A stretch of DNA of 64,000 nt from Labia minor (taxonomy: Eukaryota; Arthropoda; Insecta; Dermaptera; Spongiphoridae). Location of the stretch: the NCBI GenBank assembly GCA_963082975.1, contig OY720349.1, forward strand, positions 66,710,501-66,774,500, written 5' to 3'. The notes under the pieces were generated by a model, which made no database searches, was not told the origin of the DNA, and saw only the letters and a program-made list of their open reading frames with translations. The position numbers and the translations under genes were made by a program. Below are positions 11,401 through 21,800 of the stretch, in pieces; position 1 is the stretch's first letter, and every line of letters starts with the position of its first letter.

Positions 11401-11832
11401 TTCATCATTTATTATAAATTCAATATCTTTTAATTTTTCTATAATTTCACAAAATGTATTTAAATAGTCATCCATATTATCACTTATATTCATTTTACTT
11501 AAAATTAGTTTCTTTAACAAATAAGCCTTTTTGGCTGGACCTTTACTTTCAAAGGTTTCCTTTAATTTATTCCATATTTCACTTGAGCTATTTAAATTTT
11601 TAACTATCCTTAATTCTCTAGGTGTTATTGATAAAATTAGATCAGACTTAGCTTTTTGGTCCAGGAGATCCCATTTTTCAATCCCTTTCGTATCTTTTTC
11701 ATCAATATTTGACCTTTTTTGGTTTCCGGAGACTATGTTCCAATATCCATTTTTTACTAGGATGGCTTCCATCTGAATCTTCCAGGTATCATAGTTGTGT
11801 CGGTGTAGTGGTTCAATTTTAAGAAATTCCAT
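8428..11832 (-). CDS. Copia-type gag-pol polyprotein lacking RNase H, copy 1
   Basis: A 1,134-residue frame starting at ATG 11832; the frame is open to 11871 but the codon there is TTG, so the first ATG, with A at -3, is preferred. Domains (numbered from that ATG): gag about 1-185 (MEFLKIEPL start, copia-type gag helices), an Asn/Lys-rich linker about 195-255, CCHC zinc knuckle C271-C274-H279-C284, protease active site D306-S307-G308, integrase zinc finger H441-H446-C476-C479, integrase core D507-D570-E606 (35 residues between the last two), a charged C-terminal region with RGRPK (778-782) and RGRPR (789-793), and reverse transcriptase about 852-1107 with first aspartate D946 and YVDD at 1057-1060. 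After the last RT block the frame passes directly from M1109 to P1110 in a 25-residue tail resembling the usual copia C-terminus. RNase H is absent. All other visible catalytic residues are present. The copy at 18875-22279 encodes the same protein. Confidence 0.95.
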   Translation of the reverse strand: MEFLKIEPLHRHNYDTWKIQMEAILVKNGYWNIVSGNQKRSNIDEKDTKGIEKWDLLDQKAKSDLILSITPRELRIVKNLNSSSEIWNKLKETFESKGPAKKAYLLKKLILSKMNISDNMDDYLNTFCEIIEKLKDIEFIINDELLCIILLYSLPDEYENFRCAIETRDTLPSLDKLKIKLLEEFECRGSQGDSSNQSNFIKNRNKNRPINKNYNFKNNPYKNNSLNKYNENNNNKYNTNKKHNFFNRDKRSTDYNKFSNLNNEIKNKIICFRCKGEGHKISQCPSKSTHMLALKVTDDKNDWILDSGCTNHMINNKELLENIRHPKLNCLTLADNSKINIDCIGDMIININNRQIELTDVLYVPKLKTNLLSVGSFTDKNFEVLFKNHNAFITNNDELMFTAKKKENGLYYLNENIKNKDKNDFSYYLNKNKLSKLDIWHKRYGHLNERDLKLITKSDQVFGLDQSILNENLNNCEICIKGKLSQTPFKNSNSQKNLEILEIIHTDICGPFRTTSIGGNKYFITFIDEASRYCEVKFLKYKSQAFEAFIEYKNYIENMTDKRIKYLQSDNGKEYINNRFNNFLKKSGIKRRLTVPYTPQQNGLSERMNKTLLEMTRCMLIQANLEHSFWAEAVITACYLRNRSPTSSLKGQIPYNILTNKKFNVSHLRTFGMRVHFLNKNNKNKLNSRTIEGIFIGYCEESKAYRVYDPMTRRVHITRDIKFINEFHNKNGDNLKYSDLLEENSKYNSLDIMIDKHNNDASLESDIDENNIDQQRGRGRPKMIKSGNRGRPRKVYQYKKSESENDEETIPSSRDSDVLSSEDELSIETTEGEVQGLNVELKIKDALLQEDSNLWKTAMRKEMITLIKNDTWTMVRKHENQNIVGSRFVLTTKNDNTKKARLVAKGYSQTYSIDYFDTYSPVARMSSVRTLMAKSIEEKWYIEQMDVEAAYLNGELEENIYMECPEGFNDILKDLVENENENIKKIALQMIKDFKKGKNILKLKKAIYGLKQSGRQWYKKLDIKLKNLGMSPLESDPCIYIKNNNNNNKNVLILIIYVDDIIVIGSNKKDINEFKKNLSNDFNMKDMGEINQFLGIKFEYDRDKNVLSMPADFLTKTVSKVKQEDCMRRLKQMN
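8501..8510 (-). other. Inferred in-frame deletion junction removing RNase H, copy 1
   Basis: The codons for M1109 (8506-8508) and P1110 (8503-8505) join the end of the reverse transcriptase (..DRDKNVLSM) to a PADFLTK-type tail. In complete copia polyproteins these two segments are separated by the connection and RNase H region of a few hundred residues. The reading frame is kept across the join. The exact breakpoint is inferred from family knowledge and may differ by a few codons. Confidence 0.75.
9454..9501 (-). other. Two AT-hook-like motifs in integrase C-terminal region, copy 1
   Basis: The stretch encodes RGRPK (residues 778-782) and RGRPR (789-793), six residues apart, in a low-complexity charged segment between integrase and reverse transcriptase. 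GRP cores flanked by basic residues are the signature of AT-hooks, which bind the minor groove of AT-rich DNA. The link to insertion in this roughly 80% AT satellite is inference. The same segment is in copy 2 at 19901-19948. Confidence 0.6.
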
Positions 11833-11899
11833 TTTTAAAAAAATCCTTTTAAGATTAAAAAATATTTCCAATTATCACCCAATTACCCGCAGTGTTTAC

Positions 11900-11913
11900 C
11901 TGGGCCCATAACC
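11900..11913 (-). other. Primer-binding site for half initiator tRNA-Met, copy 1
   Basis: In element sense the 5' LTR ends ..CCAACA and is followed at once by GGTTATGGGCCCAG. Its complement, CTGGGCCCATAACC, is the anticodon stem and loop (CAU anticodon) of metazoan initiator tRNA-Met. Drosophila copia primes from a cleaved 5' half of this tRNA, pairing with the same region. This is not a tRNA gene: no cloverleaf surrounds it. The rest of the leader to the ATG (11833-11899) shows no other feature. Confidence 0.9.
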
Positions 11914-12062
11914 TGTTGGAGTTTTAAATGTGTTTAATGAAAATGCACTGTTCGAGTTTGAATGTGTTTTTAATACAAGGTGAACATTTACTCTAAGGTC
12001 ATACTATAAATATATATACAGGTAAGAAGGTGCAGGGTTACCAACTTTAATATACTTTAACA
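11914..12062 (-). repeat. 5' LTR, copy 1 (contains the element promoter)
   Basis: 149 bp, identical by eye to the 3' LTR. An A/T block at 12005-12018 (plus strand TATAAATATATATA) is the only TATA-like candidate for the element's minus-strand promoter and leaves about 90 bases of R/U5 before the primer-binding site. On the plus strand the same block begins with a good TATA box followed by a consensus 5' splice donor, CAGGTAAG (12019-12026), both antisense to the element. The LTR also contains CTAAGGTCAT on the plus strand, a 10-mer shared with the CTAAGG monomer subtype of the satellite. The transcription start is not determinable by inspection. Confidence 0.93.
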
Positions 12063-12067
12063 ATTTT
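12063..12067. repeat. Target-site duplication ATTTT, copy 1 right
   Basis: Matches 8201-8205. The satellite monomer resumes with ACATCATAAAAATATT directly after it, so nothing else was lost at insertion. Confidence 0.93.
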
Positions 12068-13341
12068 ACATCATAAAAATATTAAAAAAATATATTATTG
12101 ATATTTGTGATGAATAATTATTTTTTTATGCCGAAAACCTAGGGTCATCCTACGATGACCTTTCATAATTTTTACGGGAAAATTAAAAAATGAAATTTTT
12201 AAAAATAAATAATAAATTCGTTCATTTTACATCATATAAATATTAAAAAAATATATTATTGATATTTCTGATGAATAATTATTTTTTTATACCGAAAACC
12301 TAGGGTCATCCTACGATGACCTTTCATAATTTTTACGGGAAAATTAAAAAATGAAATTTTTAAAAATAAATAATAAATTCGTTCATTTTACATCATATAA
12401 ATATTAAAAAAATATATTATTGATATTTCTGATGAATAATTATTTTTTTATGCTGAAAACCTAAGGTCATCCTACAATGACCTTTCAAAATTTTTACGGG
12501 AAAATTAAAATATAAAATTTTTAAAAATAAATAATAAATTCGTACATTTTACATCAGAAAAATATTAAAAAAATATATTATTGATATTTCTGATGAATAA
12601 TTATTTTTTTAATGCCGAAAACCTAGGGTCATCCTACGATGACCTTTCATAATTTTTACGGGAAAATTAAAAAATGAAATTTTTAGAAAATCAATAATAA
12701 ATTCGTTCATTTTACATCATAAAAATATTAAAAAAATATATTATTCATATTTCTTACTAAAAATTATTTTTTTATGCCGAAACCTAGGGTCATCCTACGA
12801 TGACCTTTCATAAATTTTACGGGAAAATTAAAAAATGAAATTTTTAAAAATAAATAATAAATTCGTTCAGTTTACATCATAAAAATATTGAAAAAATATA
12901 TTATTGATATTTCTGAAGAATAATTATTTTTTTTTCCGAAAACCTAGGGTCATCCTACGATGACCTTTCATAATTTTTACGGGAAAATTAAAAAATGAAA
13001 TGTTTTAAAAATAAATAATAAATTCGTTCATATAACTTCATAAAAATATTAAAAAAAATATTATTGATATTTTTGATGAATAATTATTTTTTTATGCCGA
13101 AAACCTAGTGTCATCCTACGATGACCTTTCATAATTTTTTCGGGAAAATTAAAAAATGAAATTTTTAAAAATAAATAATAAATTCGTTCATTTTACATCA
13201 TATAAATATTAAAAAAATATATTATTGATATTTCTGATGAATAATTATTTTTTTATACCGAAAACCTAGGGTCATCCTACGATGACCTTTCATAATTTTT
13301 TAGGTAAAATTAAAAAATGAAATGTTTTAAAAAAAATAATA

Positions 13342-13661
13342 AATTCGTTCTGTTTACATCATAAAAATATTGAAAAAATATATTATTGATATTTTTGATG
13401 AATAATTATTTTTTTATGCCGAAAACCTAAGGTCATCCTACGATGAACTTTCATAATTTTTAAGGGAAAATTAAAATATGAAATTTTTAAAAATAAATAA
13501 TAAATTCGTTCATTTAACTTCATAAAAATATTGAAAAAATATATTATTGATATTTCTGAAGAATAATTATTTTTTTTCCGAAAACCTAGGGTCATCCTAC
13601 GATGACCTTTCATAATTTTTTAGGTAAAATTAAAAAATTAAATGTTTTAAAAAAAATAATA
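13342..13661. repeat. Extra chimeric monomer present only in the first duplicated block
   Basis: Two monomers here (161 + 159 bp) replace a single 159-bp monomer at 23789-23947 in the second block, which accounts for the change of shift from 10,447 to 10,286 bp. The second of the pair is a hybrid: its start is the ATTTAACTTC subtype, and from about 13530 it has the ATTGAAAAAA and CTGAAGAAT features of another subtype. This is what an in-register unequal exchange inside a monomer would leave. A 76-codon open frame across it (minus strand) has no gene-like features. Confidence 0.8.
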
Positions 13662-16600
13662 AATTCGTTGATTTTACATCATAAAAATATTAAAAAAATA
13701 TATTATTGATATTTCTGATGAATAATTATTTTATTATGCCGAACACCTAGGGTCATCCTACGATGACCTTTCATAATTTTTACGGGAAAATTAAAAAATG
13801 AAATTTTTAAAAATAAATAATAAATTCGTACATTTTACATCAGAAAAATATTAAAAAAATATATTATTGATATTTCTGATGAATAATTATTTTTTTATGC
13901 CGAAAACCTAGGGTCATCCTAAGATGACCTTTCATAATTTTTACGCGAAACTTAAAAAATGAAATTTTTAAAAATAAATAATAAATTCGTTCATTTTACA
14001 TCATATAAATATTAAAAAAATATATTATTGATATTTCTGATGAATAATTATTTTTTTATGCCGAAAACCTAAGGTCATCCTACGATGACCTTTCATAATT
14101 TTTAAGGGAAAATTAAAATATGAAATTTTTAAAAATAAATAATAAATTCGTTCATTTAACTTCATAAAAATATTAAAAAAATATATTATTGATATTTCTG
14201 ATGAATAATTATTTTTTTATGCCGAAAACCTAGGGTCATCCTACGATGACCTATCATAATTTTTTCGGTATAATTAAAAAATGAAATATTTAAAAAAAAA
14301 TAATAAATTTGTACATTTTACATCAGAAAAATATTAAAAAAATATATTATTGATATTTCTGATGAATAATTATTTTTTTATGCCGAAAACCTAGGGTCAT
14401 CCTAAGATGACCTTTCATAATTTTTACGGGAAACTTAAAAAATGAAATTTTTAAAAATAAATAATAAATTCGTTCATTTTACATCATATAAATATTAAAA
14501 AAATATATTATTGATATTTCTGATGAATAATTATTTTTTTTCCGAAAACCTAGGGTCATCCTACGATGACGTTTCATAATTTTTTCGGTAAAATTAAAAA
14601 ATGAAATGTTTTAAAAAAAATAATAAATTCGTTCTGTTTACATCATAAAAATATTGAAAAAATATATTATTGATATTTTTGATGAATAATTATTTTTTTA
14701 TGCCGAAAACCTAAGGTCATCCTACGATGAACTTTCATAATTTTTAAGGGAAAATTAAAATATGAAATTTTTAAAAATAAATAATAAATTCGTTCATTTA
14801 ACTTCATAAAAATATTAAAAAAATATATTATTGATATTTCTGATGAATAATTATTTTTTTATGCCGAAAACCTAGGGTCATCCTACGATGACCTTTCATA
14901 ATTTTTTCGGTATAATTAAAAAATGAAATATTTTAAAAAAAATAATAAATTTGTACATTTTACATCAGAAAAATATTAAAAAAATATATTATTGATATTT
15001 CTGATGAATAATTATTTTTTTATGACGAAATCCTAGGGTCATCCTACGATGACCTTTCATAATTTTTACGGGAAAATTAAAAAATGAAATGTTTTAAAAA
15101 TAAATAATAAATTCGTTCATATAACTTCATAAAAATATTAAAAAAAATATTATTGATATTTTTGATGAATAATTATTTTTTTATGCCGAAAACCTAGTGT
15201 CATCCTACGATGACCTTTCATAATTTTTACGGGAAAATTAAAAAATGAAATTTTTAAAAATAAATAATAAATTCGTTCATTTTACATCATATAAATATTA
15301 AAAAAATATATTATTGATATTTCTGATGAATAATTATTTTTTTATACCGAAAACCTAGGGTCATCCTACGATGACCTTTCATAATTTTTTAGGTAAAATT
15401 AAAAAATGAAATGTTTTAAAAAAAATAATAAATTCGTTCTGTTTACATCATAAAAATATTGAAAAAATATATTATTGATATTTCTGAAGAATAATTATTT
15501 TTTTTCCGAAAACCTAGGGTCATCCTACGATGACCTTTCATAATTTTTTAGGTAAAATTAAAAAATTAAATGTTTTAAAAAAAATAATAAATTCGTTCAT
15601 TTTACATCATAAAAATATTAAAAAAATATATTATTGATATTTCTGATGAATAATTATTTTATTATGCCGAACACCTAGGGTCATCCTACGATGACCTTTC
15701 ATAATTTTTACGGGAAAATTAAAAAATGAAATTTTTAAAAATAAATAATAAATTCGTACAATTTACATCAGAAAAATATTAAAAAAATATATTATTGATA
15801 TTTCTGATGAATAATTATTTTTTTATGCCGAAAACCTAGGGTCATCCTAAGATGACCTTTCATAATTTTTACGCGAAACTTAAAAAATGAAATTTTTAAA
15901 AATAAATAATAAATTCGTTCATTTTACATCATATAAATATTAAAAAAATATATTATTGATATTTCTGATGAATAATTATTTTTTTATGCCGAAAACCTAA
16001 GGTCATCCTACGATGACCTTTCATAATTTTTAAGGGAAAATTAAAATATGAAATTTTTAAAAATAAATAATAAATTCGTTCATTTAACTTCATAAAAATA
16101 TTAAAAAAATATATTATTGATATTTCTGATGAATAATTATTTTTTTATGCCGAAAACCTAGGGTCATCCTAAGATGACCTTTCATAATTATTACGGGAAA
16201 CTCTAAAAATGAAATTTTTAAAAATAAATAATAAATTCGTTCATTTTACATCATATAAATATTAAAAAAATATATTATTGATATTTCTGATGAATAATTA
16301 TTTTTTTTCCGAAAACCTAGGGTCATCCTACGATGACGTTTCATAATTTTTTCGGTAAAATTAAAAAATGAAATGTTTTAAAAAAAATAATAAATTCGTT
16401 CTGTTTACATCATAAAAATATTGAAAAAATATATTATTGATATTTTTGATGAATAATTATTTTTTTATGCCGAAAACCTAAGGTCATCCTACGATGAACT
16501 TTCATAATTTTTAAGGGAAAATTAAAATATGAAATTTTTAAAAATAAATAATAAATTCGTTCATTTAACTTCATAAAAATATTAAAAAAATATATTATTG

Positions 16601-18647
16601 ATATTTCTGAAGAATAATTATTTTTTTATGCCGAAAACCTAGGGTCATCCTACGATTACCTTTCATAATTTTTTAGGTAAAATTAAAAAATGAAATGTTT
16701 TAAAAAAAATAATAAATTCGTTCTGTTTACATCATAAAAATATTGAAAAAATATATTATTGATATTTCTGAAGAATAATTATTTTTTTTCCGAAAACCTA
16801 GGGTCATCCTACGATGACCTTTCATAATTTTTTAGGTAAAATTAAAAAATTAAATGTTTTAAAAAAAATAATAAATTCGTTCATTTTACATCATAAAAAT
16901 ATTAAAAAAATATATTATTGATATTTCTGATGAATAATTATTTTTTTATGCCGAAAACCTAGGGTCATCCTAAGATGACCTTTCATAATTATTACGGGAA
17001 ACTCTAAAAATGAAATTTTTAAAAATAAATAATAAATTCGTTCATTTTACATCATATAAATATTAAAAAAATATATTATTGATATTTCTGATGAATAATT
17101 ATTTTTTTATACCGAAAACCTAGGGTCATCCTACGATGACCTTTCATAATTTTTTAGGTAAAATTAAAAAATGAAATGTTTTAAAAAAAATAATAAATTC
17201 GTTCTGTTTACATCATAAAAATATTGAAAAAATATATTATTGATATTTCTGAAGAATAATTATTTTTTTTCCGAAAACCTAGGGTCATCCTACGATGACC
17301 TTTCATAATTTTTTAGGTAAAATTAAAAAATTAAATTTTTTAAAAAAAATAATAAATTCGTTCATTTTACATCATAAAAATATTAAAAAAATATATTATT
17401 GATATTTCTGATGAATAATTATTTTATTATGCCGAACACCTAGGGTCATCCTACGATGACCTTTCATAATTTTTACGGGAAAATTAAAAAATGAAATTTT
17501 TAAAAATAAATAATAAATTCGTACAATTTACATCAGAAAAATATTAAAAAAATATATTATTGATATTTCTGATGAATAATTATTTTTTTATGCCGAAAAC
17601 CTAGGGTCATCCTAAGATGACCTTTCATAATTTTTACGCGAAACTTAAAAAATGAAATTTTTAAAAATAAATAATAAATTCGTTCATTTTACATCATATA
17701 AATATTAAAAAAATATATTATTGATATTTCTGATGAATAATTATTTTTTTATGCCGAAAACCTAAGGTCATCCTACGATGACCTTTCATAATTTTTAAGG
17801 GAAAATTAAAATATGAAATTTTTAAAAATAAATAATAAATTCGTTCATTTAACTTCATAAAAATATTAAAAAAATATATTATTGATATTTCTGATGAATA
17901 ATTATTTTTTTATGCCGAAAAGCTAGGGTCATCCTAAGATGACCTTTCATAATTTTTACGGGAAACTCTAAAAATGAAATTTTTAAAAATAAATAATAAA
18001 TTCGTTCATTTTACATCATATAAATATTAAAAAAATATATTATTGATATTTCTGATGAATAATTATTTTTTTTCCGAAAACCTAGGGTCATCCTACGATG
18101 ACGTTTCATAATTTTTTCGGTAAAATTAAAAAATGAAATGTTTTAAAAAAAATAATAAATTCGTTCTGTTTACATCATAAAAATATTGAAAAAATATATT
18201 ATTGATATTTTTGATGAATAATTATTTTTTTATGCCGAAAACCTAAGGTCATCCTACGATGAACTTTCATAATTTTTAAGGGAAAATTAAAATATGAAAT
18301 TTTTAAAAATAAATAATAAATTCGTTCATTTAACTTCATAAAAATATTAAAAAAATATATTATTGATATTTCTGAAGAATAATTATTTTTTTATGCCGAA
18401 AACCTAGGGTCATCCTACGATGACCTTTCATAATTTTTTAGGTAAAATTAAAAAATGAAATGTTTTAAAAAAAATAATAAATTCGTTCTGTTTACATCAT
18501 AAAAATATTGAAAAAATATATTATTGATATTTCTGAAGAATAATTATTTTTTTTCCGAAAACCTAGGGTCATCCTACGATGACCTTTCATAATTTTTTAG
18601 GTAAAATTAAAAAATTAAATGTTTTAAAAAAAATAATAAATTCGTTC

Positions 18648-18652
18648 ATTTT
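18648..18652. repeat. Target-site duplication ATTTT, copy 2 left
   Basis: Same five bases at the same monomer position as copy 1, with the same preceding monomers. Confidence 0.92.
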
Positions 18653-18801
18653 TGTTGGAGTTTTAAATGTGTTTAATGAAAATGCACTGTTCGAGTTTGA
18701 ATGTGTTTTTAATACAAGGTGAACATTTACTCTAAGGTCATACTATAAATATATATACAGGTAAGAAGGTGCAGGGTTACCAACTTTAATATACTTTAAC
18801 A
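18653..18801 (-). repeat. 3' LTR, copy 2
   Basis: 149 bp, identical by eye to the other three LTRs in the window, with TGTT/AACA termini. It abuts ATTTT on the left and the polypurine tract on the right. Confidence 0.93.
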
Positions 18802-18811
18802 CACCCCCTTC
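18802..18811 (-). other. Polypurine tract, copy 2
   Basis: GAAGGGGGTG in element sense, directly upstream of the 3' LTR, as in copy 1. The remaining 63 bases to the stop codon are featureless AT-rich sequence. Confidence 0.84.
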
Positions 18812-18874
18812 AAGTGAATAATTAAAATATAAATAAATACAATTTTACAATATAAACATTTTTTTTTTTTTTAA

Positions 18875-21800
18875 TTAATTCATTTGCTTGAGTCTTCTCA
18901 TACAATCTTCTTGCTTGACCTTTGAGACGGTTTTCGTGAGAAAATCAGCAGGCATACTTAAGACGTTTTTATCTCTATCGTATTCAAACTTTATGCCTAA
19001 AAATTGATTTATTTCTCCCATGTCTTTCATGTTAAAATCATTAGACAAATTCTTTTTAAATTCATTAATATCCTTTTTATTTGATCCTATTACGATTATA
19101 TCATCCACGTAAATGATTAATATTAATACGTTTTTATTATTATTATTATTATTTTTAATATATATGCATGGATCACTCTCCAATGGAGACATTCCTAAAT
19201 TTTTTAATTTTATGTCTAATTTTTTGTACCATTGGCGTCCGGATTGTTTCAATCCGTATATAGCCTTTTTTAATTTTAATATATTTTTCCCTTTTTTAAA
19301 GTCTTTTATCATTTGTAATGCAATCTTTTTTATATTTTCATTTTCATTTTCGACTAAATCTTTCAATATGTCGTTAAACCCTTCAGGACATTCCATGTAA
19401 ATGTTCTCTTCCAGTTCACCATTTAAATATGCTGCCTCCACGTCCATTTGTTCAATGTACCACTTTTCTTCTATAGACTTAGCCATTAGTGTCCTCACGC
19501 TGCTCATTCTGGCGACAGGTGAATAAGTATCAAAATAATCTATAGAATAAGTTTGGCTATATCCCTTGGCGACTAACCTGGCCTTTTTAGTATTATCATT
19601 TTTGGTCGTTAAGACAAAACGACTACCCACTATATTTTGATTTTCGTGTTTCCTGACCATTGTCCAAGTATCGTTTTTAATTAATGTAATCATTTCTTTC
19701 CTCATGGCTGTTTTCCATAAGTTCGAGTCTTCTTGCAATAGTGCATCTTTAATTTTCAGTTCTACATTAAGTCCTTGGACCTCTCCTTCGGTCGTTTCTA
19801 TCGAGAGTTCATCTTCTGAACTTAAGACATCACTGTCTCTAGAGCTGGGAATTGTTTCTTCATCATTTTCACTTTCGGATTTTTTGTATTGATAGACTTT
19901 TCTGGGTCTTCCCCTATTTCCACTTTTAATCATTTTAGGACGTCCTCTTCCTCTCTGTTGGTCAATGTTATTTTCGTCTATATCACTTTCTAAAGATGCA
20001 TCATTATTATGTTTATCAATCATTATGTCCAAGCTGTTGTATTTTGAATTTTCTTCTAATAAATCACTATATTTTAAATTATCTCCATTTTTATTATGAA
20101 ATTCGTTTATAAATTTAATATCTCGAGTAATATGTACCCTTCTGGTCATGGGATCATATACTCTATAAGCTTTGCTTTCCTCGCAATAACCTATAAAAAT
20201 TCCTTCAATTGTTCTTGAATTTAATTTATTTTTATTATTTTTATTTAAAAAATGTACTCTCATACCAAAAGTTCTTAAATGTGAGACATTAAATTTTTTG
20301 TTTGTAAGGATGTTATAAGGTATTTGTCCCTTTAAAGATGATGTTGGGCTTCTGTTCCTTAAATAACATGCAGTTATTACTGCTTCTGCCCAAAAGGAAT
20401 GTTCTAGATTTGCTTGTATTAACATACATCTCGTCATCTCCAATAGAGTCTTGTTCATACGTTCAGATAATCCATTTTGTTGGGGCGTATAAGGAACTGT
20501 TAATCTTCGCTTAATTCCTGATTTTTTTAAAAAATTATTAAATCTATTATTAATGTATTCTTTTCCATTATCTGATTGCAAATATTTAATCCTTTTATCT
20601 GTCATGTTTTCAATATAATTTTTATATTCAATAAATGCTTCAAAAGCTTGACTTTTGTATTTTAGAAATTTAACTTCGCAATATCTGCTTGCTTCGTCTA
20701 TAAAAGTAATGAAATATTTATTTCCACCGATAGACGTGGTTCTAAATGGTCCACAAATATCTGTATGGATTATTTCCAATATTTCTAAATTTTTCTGTGA
20801 ATTTGAATTTTTAAAAGGTGTTTGAGATAATTTTCCTTTAATGCATATTTCACAATTATTTAAATTTTCATTTAATATACTTTGGTCTAAACCGAAAACT
20901 TGATCTGATTTGGTTATTAGTTTTAAATCTCTTTCATTTAAATGTCCGTATCTTTTATGCCATATGTCTAATTTTGATAATTTATTTTTATTTAAATAAT
21001 ATGAAAAATCATTTTTATCTTTATTTTTAATATTTTCATTTAAATAATATAATCCGTTCTCCTTTTTCTTAGCTGTAAACATTAGTTCGTCATTATTCGT
21101 TATAAATGCATTATGATTTTTAAATAAAACTTCAAAATTCTTATCAGTAAATGACCCGACAGATAATAAATTCGTTTTTAATTTGGGAACATATAGTACA
21201 TCTGTTAATTCAATTTGTCTATTATTTATGTTAATAATCATATCACCAATACAATCAATATTTATTTTACTGTTATCGGCTAGTGTTAAACAATTTAGTT
21301 TTGGATGTCTTATATTTTCCAGTAATTCTTTATTATTTATCATGTGATTTGTACAGCCAGAATCTAAAATCCAATCATTTTTATCATCAGTGACTTTTAG
21401 GGCTAACATATGAGTCGACTTAGATGGACATTGAGAAATTTTATGGCCTTCTCCCTTACAACGGAAACATATAATTTTATTTTTAATTTCATTATTTAAA
21501 TTACTAAATTTATTATAATCAGTTGACCTTTTATCCCTGTTGAAAAAATTATGTTTTTTATTCGTATTATATTTATTATTATTATTTTCATTATATTTAT
21601 TTAAAGAATTATTTTTGTAAGGATTATTTTTAAAATTATAATTTTTATTAATAGGTCTATTTTTATTTCTATTTTTAATAAAGTTACTTTGATTTGAGGA
21701 ATCGCCTTGACTTCCCCGACATTCAAACTCTTCCAATAATTTTATTTTTAATTTATCTAAAGATGGCAAAGTGTCCCTTGTTTCTATAGCACATCTAAAA

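Larger units (their letters stand above)
8206..12062 (-). mobile_element. Ty1/copia LTR retrotransposon, copy 1 (half-tRNA primed, RNase H region missing)
   Basis: A 3,857-bp element with two 149-bp LTRs (TGTT...AACA), flanked by ATTTT target duplications. Read on the minus strand the order is 5' LTR (11914-12062), primer-binding site (11900-11913), a leader of about 80 bases, one gag-pol frame (8428-11832), polypurine tract (8355-8364) and 3' LTR (8206-8354). Protease, integrase, then reverse transcriptase is the copia order. The primer-binding site, complementary to the anticodon arm of initiator tRNA-Met, places it with half-tRNA-primed copia relatives (hemivirus type). The LTRs look identical by eye, so the insertion is young or has been homogenised. 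It is shorter than a typical copia element mainly because the frame lacks an RNase H region and the LTRs are short. Copy 2 at 18653-22509 is a duplicate, not a second insertion. Confidence 0.96.
12063..18652. repeat. Satellite array, middle segment
   Basis: About 6.6 kb of the same monomers between the two retrotransposon copies. The first monomer after the element carries the rare ATATTTGTGATG variant (G at 12107), which also marks the three empty sites farther right. The next monomers (ATACCG type, then ATGCTG/CTAAGG/CAATGACC type, then the TTATTCATATTTC lineage) match those after copy 2. Compared with the higher-order units starting at 27169, 42588 and 55595, six monomers (962 bp, counterpart of 27321-28283) are absent here after the first monomer. 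No gene. Confidence 0.96.

Noticed and set aside
8666..11776. Plus-strand open frames of 62-95 codons at 8666-8953, 9257-9445 and 11531-11776 (and the same at 19113-19400, 19704-19892, 21978-22223)
   Set aside because: They lie antisense inside the gag-pol frame, have no recognisable domain and simply mirror its codon pattern.
11833..11871. Longer gag-pol start 13 codons upstream (also 22280-22318)
   Set aside because: The codon at 11869-11871 is TTG on the minus strand, not ATG. The first ATG is at 11830-11832 with a suitable context and begins at the expected gag N-terminus.
11900..11913. Possible tRNA gene remnant
   Set aside because: Only 14 bases match initiator tRNA-Met, exactly at the LTR edge, with no cloverleaf or A/B boxes around; it is a primer-binding site.
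13383..13613. Minus-strand 76-codon open frame in the satellite
   Set aside because: It spans the chimeric monomer pair, repeats its own motif as the monomer does, and is closed in the matching place of the second block.
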